Part shown: positions 24,610 to 33,363 of the stretch, piece after piece
How the letters are laid out: each line of letters begins with the position of its first letter
How positions within the stretch are numbered: the first letter of the stretch is position 1
DNA from: Clavibacter sp. B3I6
GTDB taxonomy: Bacteria; Actinomycetota; Actinomycetes; Actinomycetales; Microbacteriaceae
DNA: 64,000 nucleotides
Assembly (NCBI RefSeq): GCF_030816895.1
Contig: NZ_JAUSYL010000001.1
Coordinates: forward strand, 2,542,001 to 2,606,000
Direction: 5' to 3'
The notes under the pieces: model-generated
What the model saw: the letters and a program-made list of their open reading frames with translations, nothing else
Databases searched by the model: none
What the model was told of the DNA's origin: nothing
Position numbers and translations under genes: made by a program

Positions 24610-25266
24610 ATGGCTACCGACACCCAGCTCGACGTCCTCGACGCGACCGGTGCAGTCACCGGCTCCGTCGACCTGCCCACGTCGATCTTCGACGTGCAGA
24701 CCAACGTCCCGCTCATCCACCAGGTCGTCGTCGCCCAGCTCGCCGCGGCGCGCCAGGGAACGCACAAGACCAAGGGCCGCGGCGAGGTCTCCGGCGCCGG
24801 CCGCAAGCCGTTCAAGCAGAAGGGCACCGGCCGCGCCCGTCAGGGTTCCATCCGCGCGCCCCAGATGACCGGCGGTGGCATCGTCCACGGACCGACGCCC
24901 CGCAACTACTCGCAGCGCACCCCCAAGAAGATGATCGCCGCGGCTCTGCTCGGCGCGCTCTCCGACCGCGCGCGCGGCGCCCGCCTCCACGTCATCGAGA
25001 GCCTCTCCGCCGGAGACGTCCCCTCGACGAAGACCGTGGTCGCGCTGCTCGACGGCATCGCCACGAGCAAGCACGTCCTCATCGTCCTGGAGCGCACCGA
25101 CGAGGTCAGCCTCCGCAGCGTGCGCAACATCCCGACGGTCCACGTGCTGTCCTACGACCAGCTCAACGCGTACGACGTGCTCGTGAGCGACGACATCGTC
25201 TTCACGAAGGGCGCGTTCGACGCGTTCGTCGAGTCGAAGACGGCCAAGGAAGAGGTTGCCGCATGA
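24610..25266 (+). CDS. rplD: 50S ribosomal protein L4
   Basis: The 218-residue L4 protein lining the peptide exit tunnel. KGRGEVSGAGRKPFKQKGTG is the extended tunnel loop linked to macrolide resistance, with no insertion or deletion visible. In E. coli L4 also represses the S10 operon through its leader; whether the long leader here plays that part is unknown. Its stop overlaps the rplW start (ATGA). Confidence 0.98.
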   Translation: MATDTQLDVLDATGAVTGSVDLPTSIFDVQTNVPLIHQVVVAQLAAARQGTHKTKGRGEVSGAGRKPFKQKGTGRARQGSIRAPQMTGGGIVHGPTPRNYSQRTPKKMIAAALLGALSDRARGARLHVIESLSAGDVPSTKTVVALLDGIATSKHVLIVLERTDEVSLRSVRNIPTVHVLSYDQLNAYDVLVSDDIVFTKGAFDAFVESKTAKEEVAA

Positions 25267-25562
25267 GCGCCACCCAGAAGGACCCCCGCGACATCATCAT
25301 CGCGCCGGTCGTCTCCGAGAAGAGCTACGGCCTGATCGACCAGGGCAAGTACACGTTCATCGTGGACCCCCGCTCGAACAAGACCGAGATCAAGCTCGCG
25401 ATCGAGAAGATCTTCGGCGTGCAGGTCGCGTCGGTCAACACGCTCAACAAGCAGGGCAAGACGCGCCGCACGAAGTTCGGCCTGGGCAAGCGCAAGGACA
25501 CCAAGCGCGCCATCGTCTCCCTCAAGTCGGGCTCCATCGACATCTTCACGACTGTCGGCTGA
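25263..25562 (+). CDS. rplW: 50S ribosomal protein L23
   Basis: The 99-residue L23 protein at the exit tunnel mouth, docking site for trigger factor and SRP. DIIIAPVVSEKSYGLIDQGK is the typical N-terminal motif, and the RRTKFGLGKRKDTKRAIV loop is normal. It overlaps rplD by 4 nt (ATGA). Confidence 0.97.
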   Translation: MSATQKDPRDIIIAPVVSEKSYGLIDQGKYTFIVDPRSNKTEIKLAIEKIFGVQVASVNTLNKQGKTRRTKFGLGKRKDTKRAIVSLKSGSIDIFTTVG

Positions 25563-25584
25563 GACCGGGACTAGGAAAACACCA

Positions 25585-26424
<840 letters not shown>

Positions 26425-26436
26425 GAGTTGTAGAAG

Positions 26437-26718
26437 ATGCCACGCAGTCTGAAGAAGGGCCCCTTCGTCGACGACCACCTGCTCCGCAAGGTGATCTCGG
26501 CGAACGAGGCCAGCAGCAAGAACGTGATCAAGACCTGGTCGCGCCGCTCGATGATCATCCCGGCGATGCTGGGTCACACCATCGCGGTGCACGACGGTCG
26601 CAAGCACGTCCCGGTGTTCGTCACCGAGTCGATGGTGGGCCACAAGCTCGGCGAGTTCGCTCTCACGCGCACCTTCCGCGGCCACGTGAAGGACGACAAG
26701 AAGGGTCGTCGTCGCTAA
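26437..26718 (+). CDS. rpsS: 30S ribosomal protein S19
   Basis: The 93-residue S19 protein of the 30S head. PRSLKKGPFVDDHLLRKV and TWSRRSMIIPAMLGHTIAVH are the family hallmarks; the C-terminus is the basic VKDDKKGRRR. ATG start after AGGAGTTG. rplV follows after 25 nt that carry GAAGGAGGAG. Confidence 0.98.
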   Translation: MPRSLKKGPFVDDHLLRKVISANEASSKNVIKTWSRRSMIIPAMLGHTIAVHDGRKHVPVFVTESMVGHKLGEFALTRTFRGHVKDDKKGRRR

Positions 26719-26743
26719 CGCGGCGACGAGAAGGAGGAGAGAA

Positions 26744-27136
26744 ATGGTGGAGTCGATCGCACGCGTGCGTCACATCCGCGTCACCCCCCAGAAGGCCCGT
26801 CGCGTCGTGGACATGATCCGCGGGAAGCAGGCCGAGGAGGCCCTGGCCATCCTGAAGTTCGCGCCGCAGGGCGCGAGCGAGCCGATCTACAAGCTGGTGG
26901 CCTCGGCCATGGCGAACGCGCGGGTCAAGGCCGACGCGTCGAACAGCTTCCTCGCGGAGCAGGACCTCTACATCGCCAAGGCGTTCGTGGACGAGGGCAC
27001 CACCCTCAAGCGGTTCCAGCCGCGCGCACAGGGTCGCGCATTCCGTATCAACAAGCGCACCAGCCACATCACGGTCGTCCTCGCGACGCCGGATGAGGCG
27101 GACGTGGCGTCGACCACGAAGAAGGCGAGCAAGTAA
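26744..27136 (+). CDS. rplV: 50S ribosomal protein L22
   Basis: The 130-residue L22 protein, whose long hairpin lines the exit tunnel. RHIRVTPQKARRVVDMIRGK at the N-terminus and FQPRAQGRAFRINKRTSHI at the hairpin are conserved, with no macrolide-resistance duplication. A strong AAGGAGGAGAG ribosome binding site precedes it. Its stop shares one base with the rpsC start (TAATG). Confidence 0.98.
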   Translation: MVESIARVRHIRVTPQKARRVVDMIRGKQAEEALAILKFAPQGASEPIYKLVASAMANARVKADASNSFLAEQDLYIAKAFVDEGTTLKRFQPRAQGRAFRINKRTSHITVVLATPDEADVASTTKKASK

Positions 27137-27933
27137 TGGGACAGAAGGTCAACCCGTACGGGTTCCGTCTCGGGATCACCACCGACCACGTGTCGCGTTG
27201 GTTCTCGGACAGCACGAAGAAGGGGCAGCGTTACAGCGACTACGTCGCCGAGGACGTGCGCATCCGCACCATGCTCAAGACGAGCCTCGACCGCGCCGGA
27301 GTGGCGCGCATCGAGATCGAGCGCACCCGTGACCGTGTCCGCGTGGACATCTACACGGCCCGCCCGGGCATCGTCATCGGCCGCCGCGGCGTCGAGGCCG
27401 AGCGCATCCGCGCCGACCTCGAGAAGCTCACGGGCAAGCAGATCCAGCTGAACATCCTCGAGGTGAAGAACCCCGAGGCCGAGGCGCAGCTGGTCGCCCA
27501 GGGCATCGCCGAGCAGCTCGCGGGTCGCGTGGCGTTCCGCCGCGCGATGCGCAAGGGCCTGCAGGGCGCCCAGCGCGCCGGCGCCAAGGGCGTCCGCATC
27601 CAGGTGTCGGGCCGCCTCGGCGGCGCCGAGATGAGCCGGTCGGAGTTCTACCGGGAGGGCCGCGTGCCGCTGCACACCCTCCGCGCGAACATCGACTACG
27701 GCTTCTACGAGGCCCGCACCTCCTTCGGCCGCATCGGCGTGAAGGTCTGGGTCTACAAGGGCGACATCACCAACAAGGATCTCGCTCGCGAGCAGGCGAA
27801 CCAGAAGTCGTCGCGCCCCGAGCGCCGTAACGACCGTTCCGACGGTCGAACCGGGGATCGCCGCACCAACGCGCCGCGCACCGCGCCGGCCGCCGAGGCA
27901 GCGCCGGTCGCCGCAGCAGGAGTTGAGGCGTAA
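27136..27933 (+). CDS. rpsC: 30S ribosomal protein S3
   Basis: The 265-residue S3 protein at the mRNA entry site. GQKVNPYGFRLGI and the KH-domain loop RPGIVIGRRGVE are visible. The conserved domain ends near residue 215; about 45 further residues are rich in Arg, Asp, Ala and Pro and look disordered, a common actinobacterial extension. Coupled to rplV by a one-base overlap; rplP follows after 2 nt. Confidence 0.97.
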   Translation: MGQKVNPYGFRLGITTDHVSRWFSDSTKKGQRYSDYVAEDVRIRTMLKTSLDRAGVARIEIERTRDRVRVDIYTARPGIVIGRRGVEAERIRADLEKLTGKQIQLNILEVKNPEAEAQLVAQGIAEQLAGRVAFRRAMRKGLQGAQRAGAKGVRIQVSGRLGGAEMSRSEFYREGRVPLHTLRANIDYGFYEARTSFGRIGVKVWVYKGDITNKDLAREQANQKSSRPERRNDRSDGRTGDRRTNAPRTAPAAEAAPVAAAGVEA

Positions 27934-27935
27934 CC

Positions 27936-28355
27936 ATGCTTATCCCCCGTCGAGTCAAGCACCGCAAGCAGCACCACCCCGGTCGTACCGGCCACGCGAC
28001 CGGTGGCACCACCGTGTCGTTCGGTGAGTACGGCATCCAGGCCCTCACGCCCGCCTACGTCACGAACCGGCAGATCGAGTCCGCTCGAATCGCCATGACG
28101 CGTCACGTCAAGCGCGGCGGCAAGGTGTACATCAACATCTTCCCCGACCGTCCGCTCACCAAGAAGCCCGCCGAGACCCGCATGGGTTCCGGCAAGGGCT
28201 CGGTCGAGTGGTGGGTCGCGAACGTCAAGCCGGGCCGCGTGCTCTTCGAGCTCTCCGGAGTCGACGAGGTCACGGCGCGCGAGGCGCTCACCCGGGCCAT
28301 CCACAAGCTGCCCCTCAAGGCACGCATCATCAAGCGCGAGGAAGGCGACGCATAA
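27936..28355 (+). CDS. rplP: 50S ribosomal protein L16
   Basis: The 139-residue L16 protein of the A-site region. MLIPRRVKHRKQHHPGRTG and the RMGSGKGSVEWWVANVKPG motif are diagnostic, and the length is normal. Its TAA stop shares one base with the rpmC start. Confidence 0.98.
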   Translation: MLIPRRVKHRKQHHPGRTGHATGGTTVSFGEYGIQALTPAYVTNRQIESARIAMTRHVKRGGKVYINIFPDRPLTKKPAETRMGSGKGSVEWWVANVKPGRVLFELSGVDEVTAREALTRAIHKLPLKARIIKREEGDA

Positions 28356-28681
28356 TGGCGATCGGTTCCAAGGAGCTCGCCCCCGTCGAGCTGGACACTT
28401 TCGAGGACGAGCGACTCGTCGAAGAGCTGAAGAAGGCCAAGGAGGAGCTGTTCAACCTGCGCTTCCAGTCGGCCACCGGTCAGCTCGACAGCCACGGCCG
28501 CCTCCGCGCGGTCAAGCGCGACATCGCTCGGATCTACACGGTCATCCGCGAGCGCGAGCTGGGCATCCGTCCCACGCCCGCCCCCGTCGAGGTCCCCGAG
28601 AAGCCCGAGAAGAAGAAGGCGACGAAGAAGGCCGCGAAGGCCGACGACGCCGCCGTCACCGAGAAGGCTGAGGAGGCTTGA
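28355..28681 (+). CDS. rpmC: 50S ribosomal protein L29 with C-terminal extension
   Basis: A 108-residue L29. The family core (LDTFEDERLVEELKKAKEEL, then FNLRFQSATGQLDSHGRL) ends near residue 68. The remaining 40 residues are a Lys/Ala/Pro/Glu tail (KPEKKKATKKAAKADDAAV) not found in short L29 proteins such as that of E. coli (63 residues). It is the coupled partner of rplP, and its last codons carry the ribosome binding site of rpsQ. Confidence 0.96.
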   Translation: MAIGSKELAPVELDTFEDERLVEELKKAKEELFNLRFQSATGQLDSHGRLRAVKRDIARIYTVIRERELGIRPTPAPVEVPEKPEKKKATKKAAKADDAAVTEKAEEA

Positions 28682-28683
28682 TC

Positions 28684-28980
28684 ATGGCGAACGCCGAAGA
28701 GAAGAACACGGCGGACACCGCGACGGTCGACCGCGGCTACCGCAAGTCCCGTCGTGGCTACGTCACGAGCGACAAGATGGACAAGACCATCGTCGTCGAG
28801 GTCGAGGACCGCGTGAAGCACCCGCTGTACGGCAAGGTCATCCGCCGCACCTCCAAGGTCAAGGCGCACGACGAGGCGAACTCCGCCGGCATCGGCGACC
28901 TGGTCCTCATCAACGAGACCCGTCCCCTCAGCGCCTCCAAGCGCTGGCGCCTGGTCGAGATCCTCGAGAAGGCCAAGTAG
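28684..28980 (+). CDS. rpsQ: 30S ribosomal protein S17
   Basis: The 98-residue S17 protein. The core is GYVTSDKMDKTIVVEVEDR and HPLYGKVIRRTSKVKAHDE; the first 20 residues are an acidic extension. The ATG at 28684 is preferred because AGGAGG lies seven bases before it; an upstream TTG two codons earlier would crowd the site. Last gene of the S10 operon; 28 nt separate it from rplN. Confidence 0.97.
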   Translation: MANAEEKNTADTATVDRGYRKSRRGYVTSDKMDKTIVVEVEDRVKHPLYGKVIRRTSKVKAHDEANSAGIGDLVLINETRPLSASKRWRLVEILEKAK

Positions 28981-29008
28981 CCCCGGCTGCTTGGATGAAG
29001 GAGCAACA

Positions 29009-29377
29009 GTGATTCAGCAGGAATCCCGACTCAAGATCGCGGACAACACGGGCGCCAAGGAGATCTTGACCATCCGCGTCCTCGGTGGCTCGGGTCGTCG
29101 CTACGCCGGCCTCGGTGACGTCATCGTCGCGACCGTCAAGGACGCGATCCCCGGCGGCAACGTCAAGAAGGGCGAGGTCGTCAAGGCCGTCATCGTCCGC
29201 ACCAAGAAGGAGACGCGCCGTCCCGACGGCTCGTACATCAAGTTCGACGAGAACGCCGCCGTCATCCTGAACAGCAACGGGGAGCCCCGCGGCACCCGCA
29301 TCTTCGGACCGGTGGGCCGCGAGCTCCGGGACAAGAAGTTCATGAAGATCATCTCGCTGGCACCGGAGGTCATTTAG
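29009..29377 (+). CDS. rplN: 50S ribosomal protein L14
   Basis: The 122-residue L14 protein at the subunit interface. VIQQESRLKIADNTGAKEI and IFGPVGRELRDKKFMKIISL are diagnostic. GTG start at 29009 with GAAGGAGC upstream. First gene of the spc operon; no promoter is evident in the 28-nt gap, so the S10 and spc genes are probably cotranscribed. Confidence 0.97.
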   Translation: MIQQESRLKIADNTGAKEILTIRVLGGSGRRYAGLGDVIVATVKDAIPGGNVKKGEVVKAVIVRTKKETRRPDGSYIKFDENAAVILNSNGEPRGTRIFGPVGRELRDKKFMKIISLAPEVI

Positions 29378-29379
29378 TC

Positions 29380-29739
29380 ATGGCGAACATCAAGAAGGGT
29401 GACCTCGTGCAGGTCATCACGGGTCGCACGCAGGCCAAGGGCGGCGACCGGGGCAAGCAGGGCAAGGTCCTGTCCGTCCTGGTCGAGCGCAACCGCGTCG
29501 TCGTCGAGGGCGTGAACTTCATCACGAAGCACGTCCGCGTCGGCCAGACGCAGCGCGGCTCCAAGACCGGCGGCATCGAGACCGTCGAGGCGCCCATCCA
29601 CATCTCCAACGTCGCGCTCGTCGACCCCGAGTCCAAGAAGCCCACGCGCGTCGGCTTCCGGACCGAGACGGTCGAGAAGGACGGGGTCTCCAAGACCGTC
29701 CGCGTCCGCTACGCCAAGAAGTCAGGTAAGGACCTCTAG
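29380..29739 (+). CDS. rplX: 50S ribosomal protein L24
   Basis: The 119-residue L24 assembly-initiator protein. The KOW motif reads IKKGDLVQVITGRTQAKGGD, then RGKQGKVLSV; FITKHVRVGQTQRGSKTGGI follows. Normal length. It starts 2 nt after rplN and ends 2 nt before rplE. Confidence 0.97.
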   Translation: MANIKKGDLVQVITGRTQAKGGDRGKQGKVLSVLVERNRVVVEGVNFITKHVRVGQTQRGSKTGGIETVEAPIHISNVALVDPESKKPTRVGFRTETVEKDGVSKTVRVRYAKKSGKDL

Positions 29740-29741
29740 CA

Positions 29742-30338
29742 ATGACCGACACCGCAACCGCTGGCACGGCCGAGGGCAAGCAGCTCCCGCGCCTGAAGCA
29801 GAAGTACCGCTCCGAGATCGTCAGCCAGCTGACCGCTGATCTCGGCTTCACGAACGTGCACCAGGTGCCCGGGCTCACGAAGATCGTCGTGAACATGGGC
29901 GTCGGCGACGCGGCTCGCGACGGCAAGATCATCGACGGCGCGGTCGCCGACCTCACCAAGATCACCGGCCAGAAGCCGCAGGTCACGAAGGCCCGCAAGT
30001 CGATCGCCCAGTTCAAGCTGCGTGAGGGCCAGGCCATCGGCACCCACGTCACGCTCCGCGGCGACCGCATGTGGGAGTTCCTCGACCGCCTGCTGTCCCT
30101 CGCCCTGCCCCGCATCCGCGACTTCCGGGGGCTCAGCCCCAAGCAGTTCGACGGGAACGGCAACTACACGTTCGGTCTCAACGAGCAGTCCATGTTCCAC
30201 GAGATCGACCAGGACCGCATCGACCGGGTCCGCGGCATGGACATCACGGTCGTCACGACCGCTCGGACGGACGACGAGGGACGCGCGCTGCTCAAGGCGC
30301 TCGGCTTCCCGTTCCAGACGCCCGAGAACACGCCGTAG
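29742..30338 (+). CDS. rplE: 50S ribosomal protein L5
   Basis: The 198-residue L5 protein, which binds 5S rRNA and the P-site tRNA. Signatures are KIVVNMGVGDAARDGKIIDG, PQVTKARKSIAQFKLREG and LPRIRDFRGLSPKQFDGNGN. The N-terminus is about 15 residues longer than in E. coli. In the standard spc order rpsN comes next; here a 129-nt gap with a hairpin leads to rpsH. Confidence 0.97.
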   Translation: MTDTATAGTAEGKQLPRLKQKYRSEIVSQLTADLGFTNVHQVPGLTKIVVNMGVGDAARDGKIIDGAVADLTKITGQKPQVTKARKSIAQFKLREGQAIGTHVTLRGDRMWEFLDRLLSLALPRIRDFRGLSPKQFDGNGNYTFGLNEQSMFHEIDQDRIDRVRGMDITVVTTARTDDEGRALLKALGFPFQTPENTP

Positions 30339-30375
30339 CACGTTCCACCCGCACGACCAGCACCACCGCACGATC

Positions 30376-30401
30376 GGCGCCGGGCACCTCCGCCCGGCGC
30401 C
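30376..30401 (+). terminator. Hairpin between rplE and rpsH
   Basis: GGCGCCGGGC-ACCTCC-GCCCGGCGCC, a perfect 10-bp stem behind a C-rich CCGCACGACCAGCACCACC stretch. It occupies the place where rpsN normally lies. It may be a terminator, attenuator or processing site within the spc operon. Confidence 0.6.
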
Positions 30402-30467
30402 GCCACCACCACAGGTCGTCATCCGTGTCCGGATGAACGAAACCAGGCGAGAGAGGTACCACCAGTC

Positions 30468-30866
30468 ATGACAATGACCGACCCGGTCGCCGACATGCTG
30501 ACCCGACTCCGGAACGCGAACTCCGCGCACCACGACACGGTCTCCATGCCGCACTCCAAGCTCAAGTCGCACATCGCCGACATCCTCAAGTCCGAGGGCT
30601 TCATTGCCGGCTGGGACGTCGCGGACGCCCGCGTCGGCCAGACGCTGACGCTCAGCCTCAAGTTCGGACCGGACCGCGAGCGCTCCATCCGGGGCATCAA
30701 GCGCGTGTCCAAGCCCGGCCTCCGCGTCTACGCGAAGTCCGCCGAGATCCCCCAGGTCCTCGGTGGCCTCGGGGTCGCCATCCTGTCCACCTCCTCGGGG
30801 CTCCTCACGGACCGCCAGGCTGCGAAGAAGGGCGTGGGTGGGGAAGTCCTCGCCTACGTGTGGTAA
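30468..30866 (+). CDS. rpsH: 30S ribosomal protein S8
   Basis: The 132-residue S8 protein, a primary 16S rRNA binder and spc-operon repressor in E. coli. DPVADMLTRLRNANSAHHDT and LSTSSGLLTDRQAAKKGVGG are diagnostic. The ATG at 30468 is preceded by GAGAGAGG at longer spacing. It follows the hairpin-containing gap; rplF starts 4 nt downstream. Confidence 0.97.
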   Translation: MTMTDPVADMLTRLRNANSAHHDTVSMPHSKLKSHIADILKSEGFIAGWDVADARVGQTLTLSLKFGPDRERSIRGIKRVSKPGLRVYAKSAEIPQVLGGLGVAILSTSSGLLTDRQAAKKGVGGEVLAYVW

Positions 30867-30870
30867 CGAC

Positions 30871-31407
30871 ATGTCCCGCATCGGAAGACTCCCCATCGAC
30901 GTCCCCGCAGAGGTCGACGTCACCGTGGCCGGCCAGGTCGTCACGGTCAAGGGCCCCAAGGGCGAGCTGAGCCTCACCGTGGCACAGCCCATCCGCGCCG
31001 AGGTCCAGGACGGACAGGTGCTCGTCACCCGTCCCGACGACGAGCGCGAGTCGCGCTCGCTCCACGGCCTCACGCGCAGCCTCATCGCCAACCAGATCGT
31101 CGGCGTCACCACCGGCTACACCAAGGGCCTCGAGATCGTCGGCACGGGTTACCGCGTCGCGATCAAGGACAAGGGCGTCGAGTTCGCGCTCGGCTTCTCC
31201 CACCCGGTGTACGTCGAGGCGCCCGCGGGCATCAGCTTCACCGTCGAGGGCGTCAACAAGATGACCGTCGTCGGCATCGACAAGCAGCTCGTCGGCGAGA
31301 CGGCCGCCAACATCCGCAAGATTCGCAAGCCCGAGCCCTACAAGGGCAAGGGCGTCCGCTACGCCGGCGAGAACGTTCGCCGCAAGGCCGGAAAGAGTGG
31401 TAAGTGA
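30871..31407 (+). CDS. rplF: 50S ribosomal protein L6
   Basis: The 178-residue L6 protein near the factor-binding site. SRIGRLPIDVPAEVDVTVAG and the C-terminal KPEPYKGKGVRYAGENVRRK signature are clear. Length is normal. It starts 4 nt after rpsH and ends just before rplR. Confidence 0.98.
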   Translation: MSRIGRLPIDVPAEVDVTVAGQVVTVKGPKGELSLTVAQPIRAEVQDGQVLVTRPDDERESRSLHGLTRSLIANQIVGVTTGYTKGLEIVGTGYRVAIKDKGVEFALGFSHPVYVEAPAGISFTVEGVNKMTVVGIDKQLVGETAANIRKIRKPEPYKGKGVRYAGENVRRKAGKSGK

Positions 31408-31409
31408 TC

Positions 31410-31781
31410 ATGGCTCTCGGAGTTAGAGGAAAAAGCAAGTCCGCCGCCCGCGGTCGCAGGCACGCACGCCTGCGCAAGAAGGTGGAGGGGACCGAGCTGC
31501 GTCCGCGCCTCGTCGTCACCCGGTCGGCCCGCCACGTCTTCGTGCAGGTCATCGATGACAGCCGTGGTCACACCGTCGCGTCCGCGTCGACCCTCGAGGT
31601 CGACATGCGCACGTTCGACGGCGACAAGACCGCCAAGTCGCGCAAGGTCGGCGAGCTCGTCGCCGAGCGCGCCAAGGCGGCCGGCGTGGAGAGCGTCGTA
31701 TTCGATCGTGGTGGCAACCGCTACGCAGGACGCGTCGCGGCCATCGCCGAAGGAGCTCGAGAGGGTGGTCTGAGCCTGTGA
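31410..31781 (+). CDS. rplR: 50S ribosomal protein L18
   Basis: The 123-residue L18 protein, which binds 5S rRNA together with L5. RRHARLRKKVEGTELRPRLV and KAAGVESVVFDRGGNRYAGR are diagnostic. The ATG at 31410 is the usual start; a GTG at 31404 overlapping the rplF stop (GTGA) would add two residues and is possible. Its stop overlaps the rpsE start by 4 nt. Confidence 0.97.
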   Translation: MALGVRGKSKSAARGRRHARLRKKVEGTELRPRLVVTRSARHVFVQVIDDSRGHTVASASTLEVDMRTFDGDKTAKSRKVGELVAERAKAAGVESVVFDRGGNRYAGRVAAIAEGAREGGLSL

Positions 31782-32482
31782 GCGCAGCCGAGAACAACAG
31801 CAAGGAGCCCGAGGTCGTGGCCGTGGCGGAGACGCCCGTCGAGACCGCGGCGTCCACCGCACCCGCGCAGAACGAGGGCCGCGAAGGCCGTCGTGGCGGA
31901 CGCGACCGGAACCAGGGCGGCCGCGACAGCCGCGGTGGCCGTGATGCCGACAAGAGCCAGTTCCTGGAGCGCGTCGTCACCATCAACCGCGTGTCCAAGG
32001 TCGTCAAGGGCGGTCGTCGCTTCAGCTTCACCGCGCTCGTCATCGTCGGAGACGGCAACGGACTGGTGGGCGTCGGCTACGGCAAGGCCCGCGAGGTCCC
32101 GACCGCCATCTCCAAGGGCGTCGAGGAGGCGAAGAAGAACTTCTTCCGCGTCCCCCGCATCGGCCTGACCATCCCGCACGCCGTGCAGGGCGAGGCCTCC
32201 GCCGGAGTCGTCCTCCTGCGTCCCGCGTCCGCGGGTACCGGCGTCATCGCCGGTGGCCCCGTCCGCGCGGTGCTCGAGTGCGCCGGCATCCACGACGTGC
32301 TGAGCAAGTCGCTCGGCTCGTCGAACACGATCAACATCGTGCACGCCACGGTCGAGGCGCTCAAGCAGCTCGAGGAGCCGCGCGCCGTCGCGGCCCGTCG
32401 TGGGCTCGAGCTCGAGCAGGTCGTCCCGGCCCGCATCCTCCGCGCCCAGCGTGCCGAGGCCGACGCGAAGGCAGGTGTCTGA
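31778..32482 (+). CDS. rpsE: 30S ribosomal protein S5 with RGG-like extension
   Basis: The 234-residue S5 protein, involved in decoding fidelity and mRNA helicase activity. The conserved domain starts near residue 65 ([20 protein letters not shown]) and contains [20 protein letters not shown]. The first roughly 60 residues are an extension that ends in three GGRD repeats resembling an RGG RNA-binding box. GTG start overlapping rplR (GTGA); its stop shares one base with rpmD (TGATG). Confidence 0.97.
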
Positions 32483-32664
32483 TGGCTCAGCTCCGAGTGA
32501 CGCAGATCAAGTCCAAGATCAGCGAGAAGCAGAACCAGCGCGACACCCTGCGGAGCCTCGGGCTCCGCCGCATCGGTGCCGTGGTGGTCCGAGAGGACAA
32601 CGCCCAGAACCGCGGCTACGTCAACACCGTCGCGCACCTGGTGAAGGTGGAGGAGATCGACTGA
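32482..32664 (+). CDS. rpmD: 50S ribosomal protein L30
   Basis: The 60-residue L30 protein. [20 protein letters not shown] and [19 protein letters not shown] are the family signature. It is coupled on both sides by one-base TGATG overlaps with rpsE and rplO. Confidence 0.97.
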
Positions 32665-33239
32665 TGGCTGAGAAGAACGAGTCGGCCGAGCAGGCGCCCG
32701 TGAAGGCGCCCAAGGCCGCACCCAAGAAGACCGCGAAGGCCCCCGTCGCCGCCGCTTCCGCCGAGACGACCACGGTCGCCTCGACGGAGACGGTCAAGCG
32801 CGAGCAGGTCCTCAAGGTCCACCACCTCCGTCCCGCCGCCGGGGCCAAGAAGGCACGCCAGCGTGTCGGCCGCGGTGAGGGCTCGAAGGGCAAGACCGCG
32901 GGTCGTGGCACCAAGGGCACGAAGGCCCGCTACACGGTCCGCATCGGCTTCGAGGGTGGGCAGATGCCGCTGCACATGCGCACCCCGAAGCTCCGCGGGT
33001 TCAAGAACCCGTTCCGCGTCGAGTACCAGGTCGTCAACCTGGAGAAGCTCGCCGTGCTCTACCCCGACGGCGGCGACGTCACCACGAGCGACCTGGTCGC
33101 CAAGGGTGCCGTGCGCAAGAACGAGAAGGTCAAGGTCCTCGGGGACGGCGACATCTCGGTTAAGCTGACCGTTGCTGTCGACAAGGTCTCCGGCTCCGCT
33201 GCGGAGAAGATCGTCGCAGCAGGCGGCTCCGTCAAGTAG
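32664..33239 (+). CDS. rplO: 50S ribosomal protein L15 with N-terminal extension
   Basis: A 191-residue L15. The core begins near residue 48 (VLKVHHLRPAAGAKKARQRV) and includes GRGEGSKGKTAGRGTKGTKA and GGQMPLHMRTPKLRGFKNPF. The first 47 residues are a Lys/Ala/Pro/Glu-rich addition compared with the E. coli protein (144 residues). Coupled to rpmD by a TGATG overlap. A strong hairpin follows, so it may end the ribosomal transcript. Confidence 0.96.
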   Translation: MAEKNESAEQAPVKAPKAAPKKTAKAPVAAASAETTTVASTETVKREQVLKVHHLRPAAGAKKARQRVGRGEGSKGKTAGRGTKGTKARYTVRIGFEGGQMPLHMRTPKLRGFKNPFRVEYQVVNLEKLAVLYPDGGDVTTSDLVAKGAVRKNEKVKVLGDGDISVKLTVAVDKVSGSAAEKIVAAGGSVK

Positions 33240-33253
33240 CACTGCAGCACGCA

Positions 33254-33289
33254 CGGGAGGGGCGGTCGGGGAACCGGCCGCCCCTCCCG
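33254..33289 (+). terminator. Strong hairpin between rplO and secY
   Basis: A 16-bp stem (CGGGAGGGGCGGTCGG against CCGGCCGCCCCTCCCG, one G-T pair) with a GGAA tetraloop, 14 bases after the rplO stop. No T-run. It probably separates the spc ribosomal genes from secY-adk-map, fully or partly. Confidence 0.75.
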
Positions 33290-33363
33290 GCTACTGGGGC
33301 CGCATCGGGTCGGCCCGACCCCCGCCTCCCGGCGGACCTCCCACAGAAAGCAGGACACCCTCC

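Noticed and set aside
30419..30435. CATCCG-TGT-CCGGATG before rpsH as a copy of the PTS operator
   Set aside because: Similar half-sites but different spacing, and no functional link; probably chance in GC-rich DNA.
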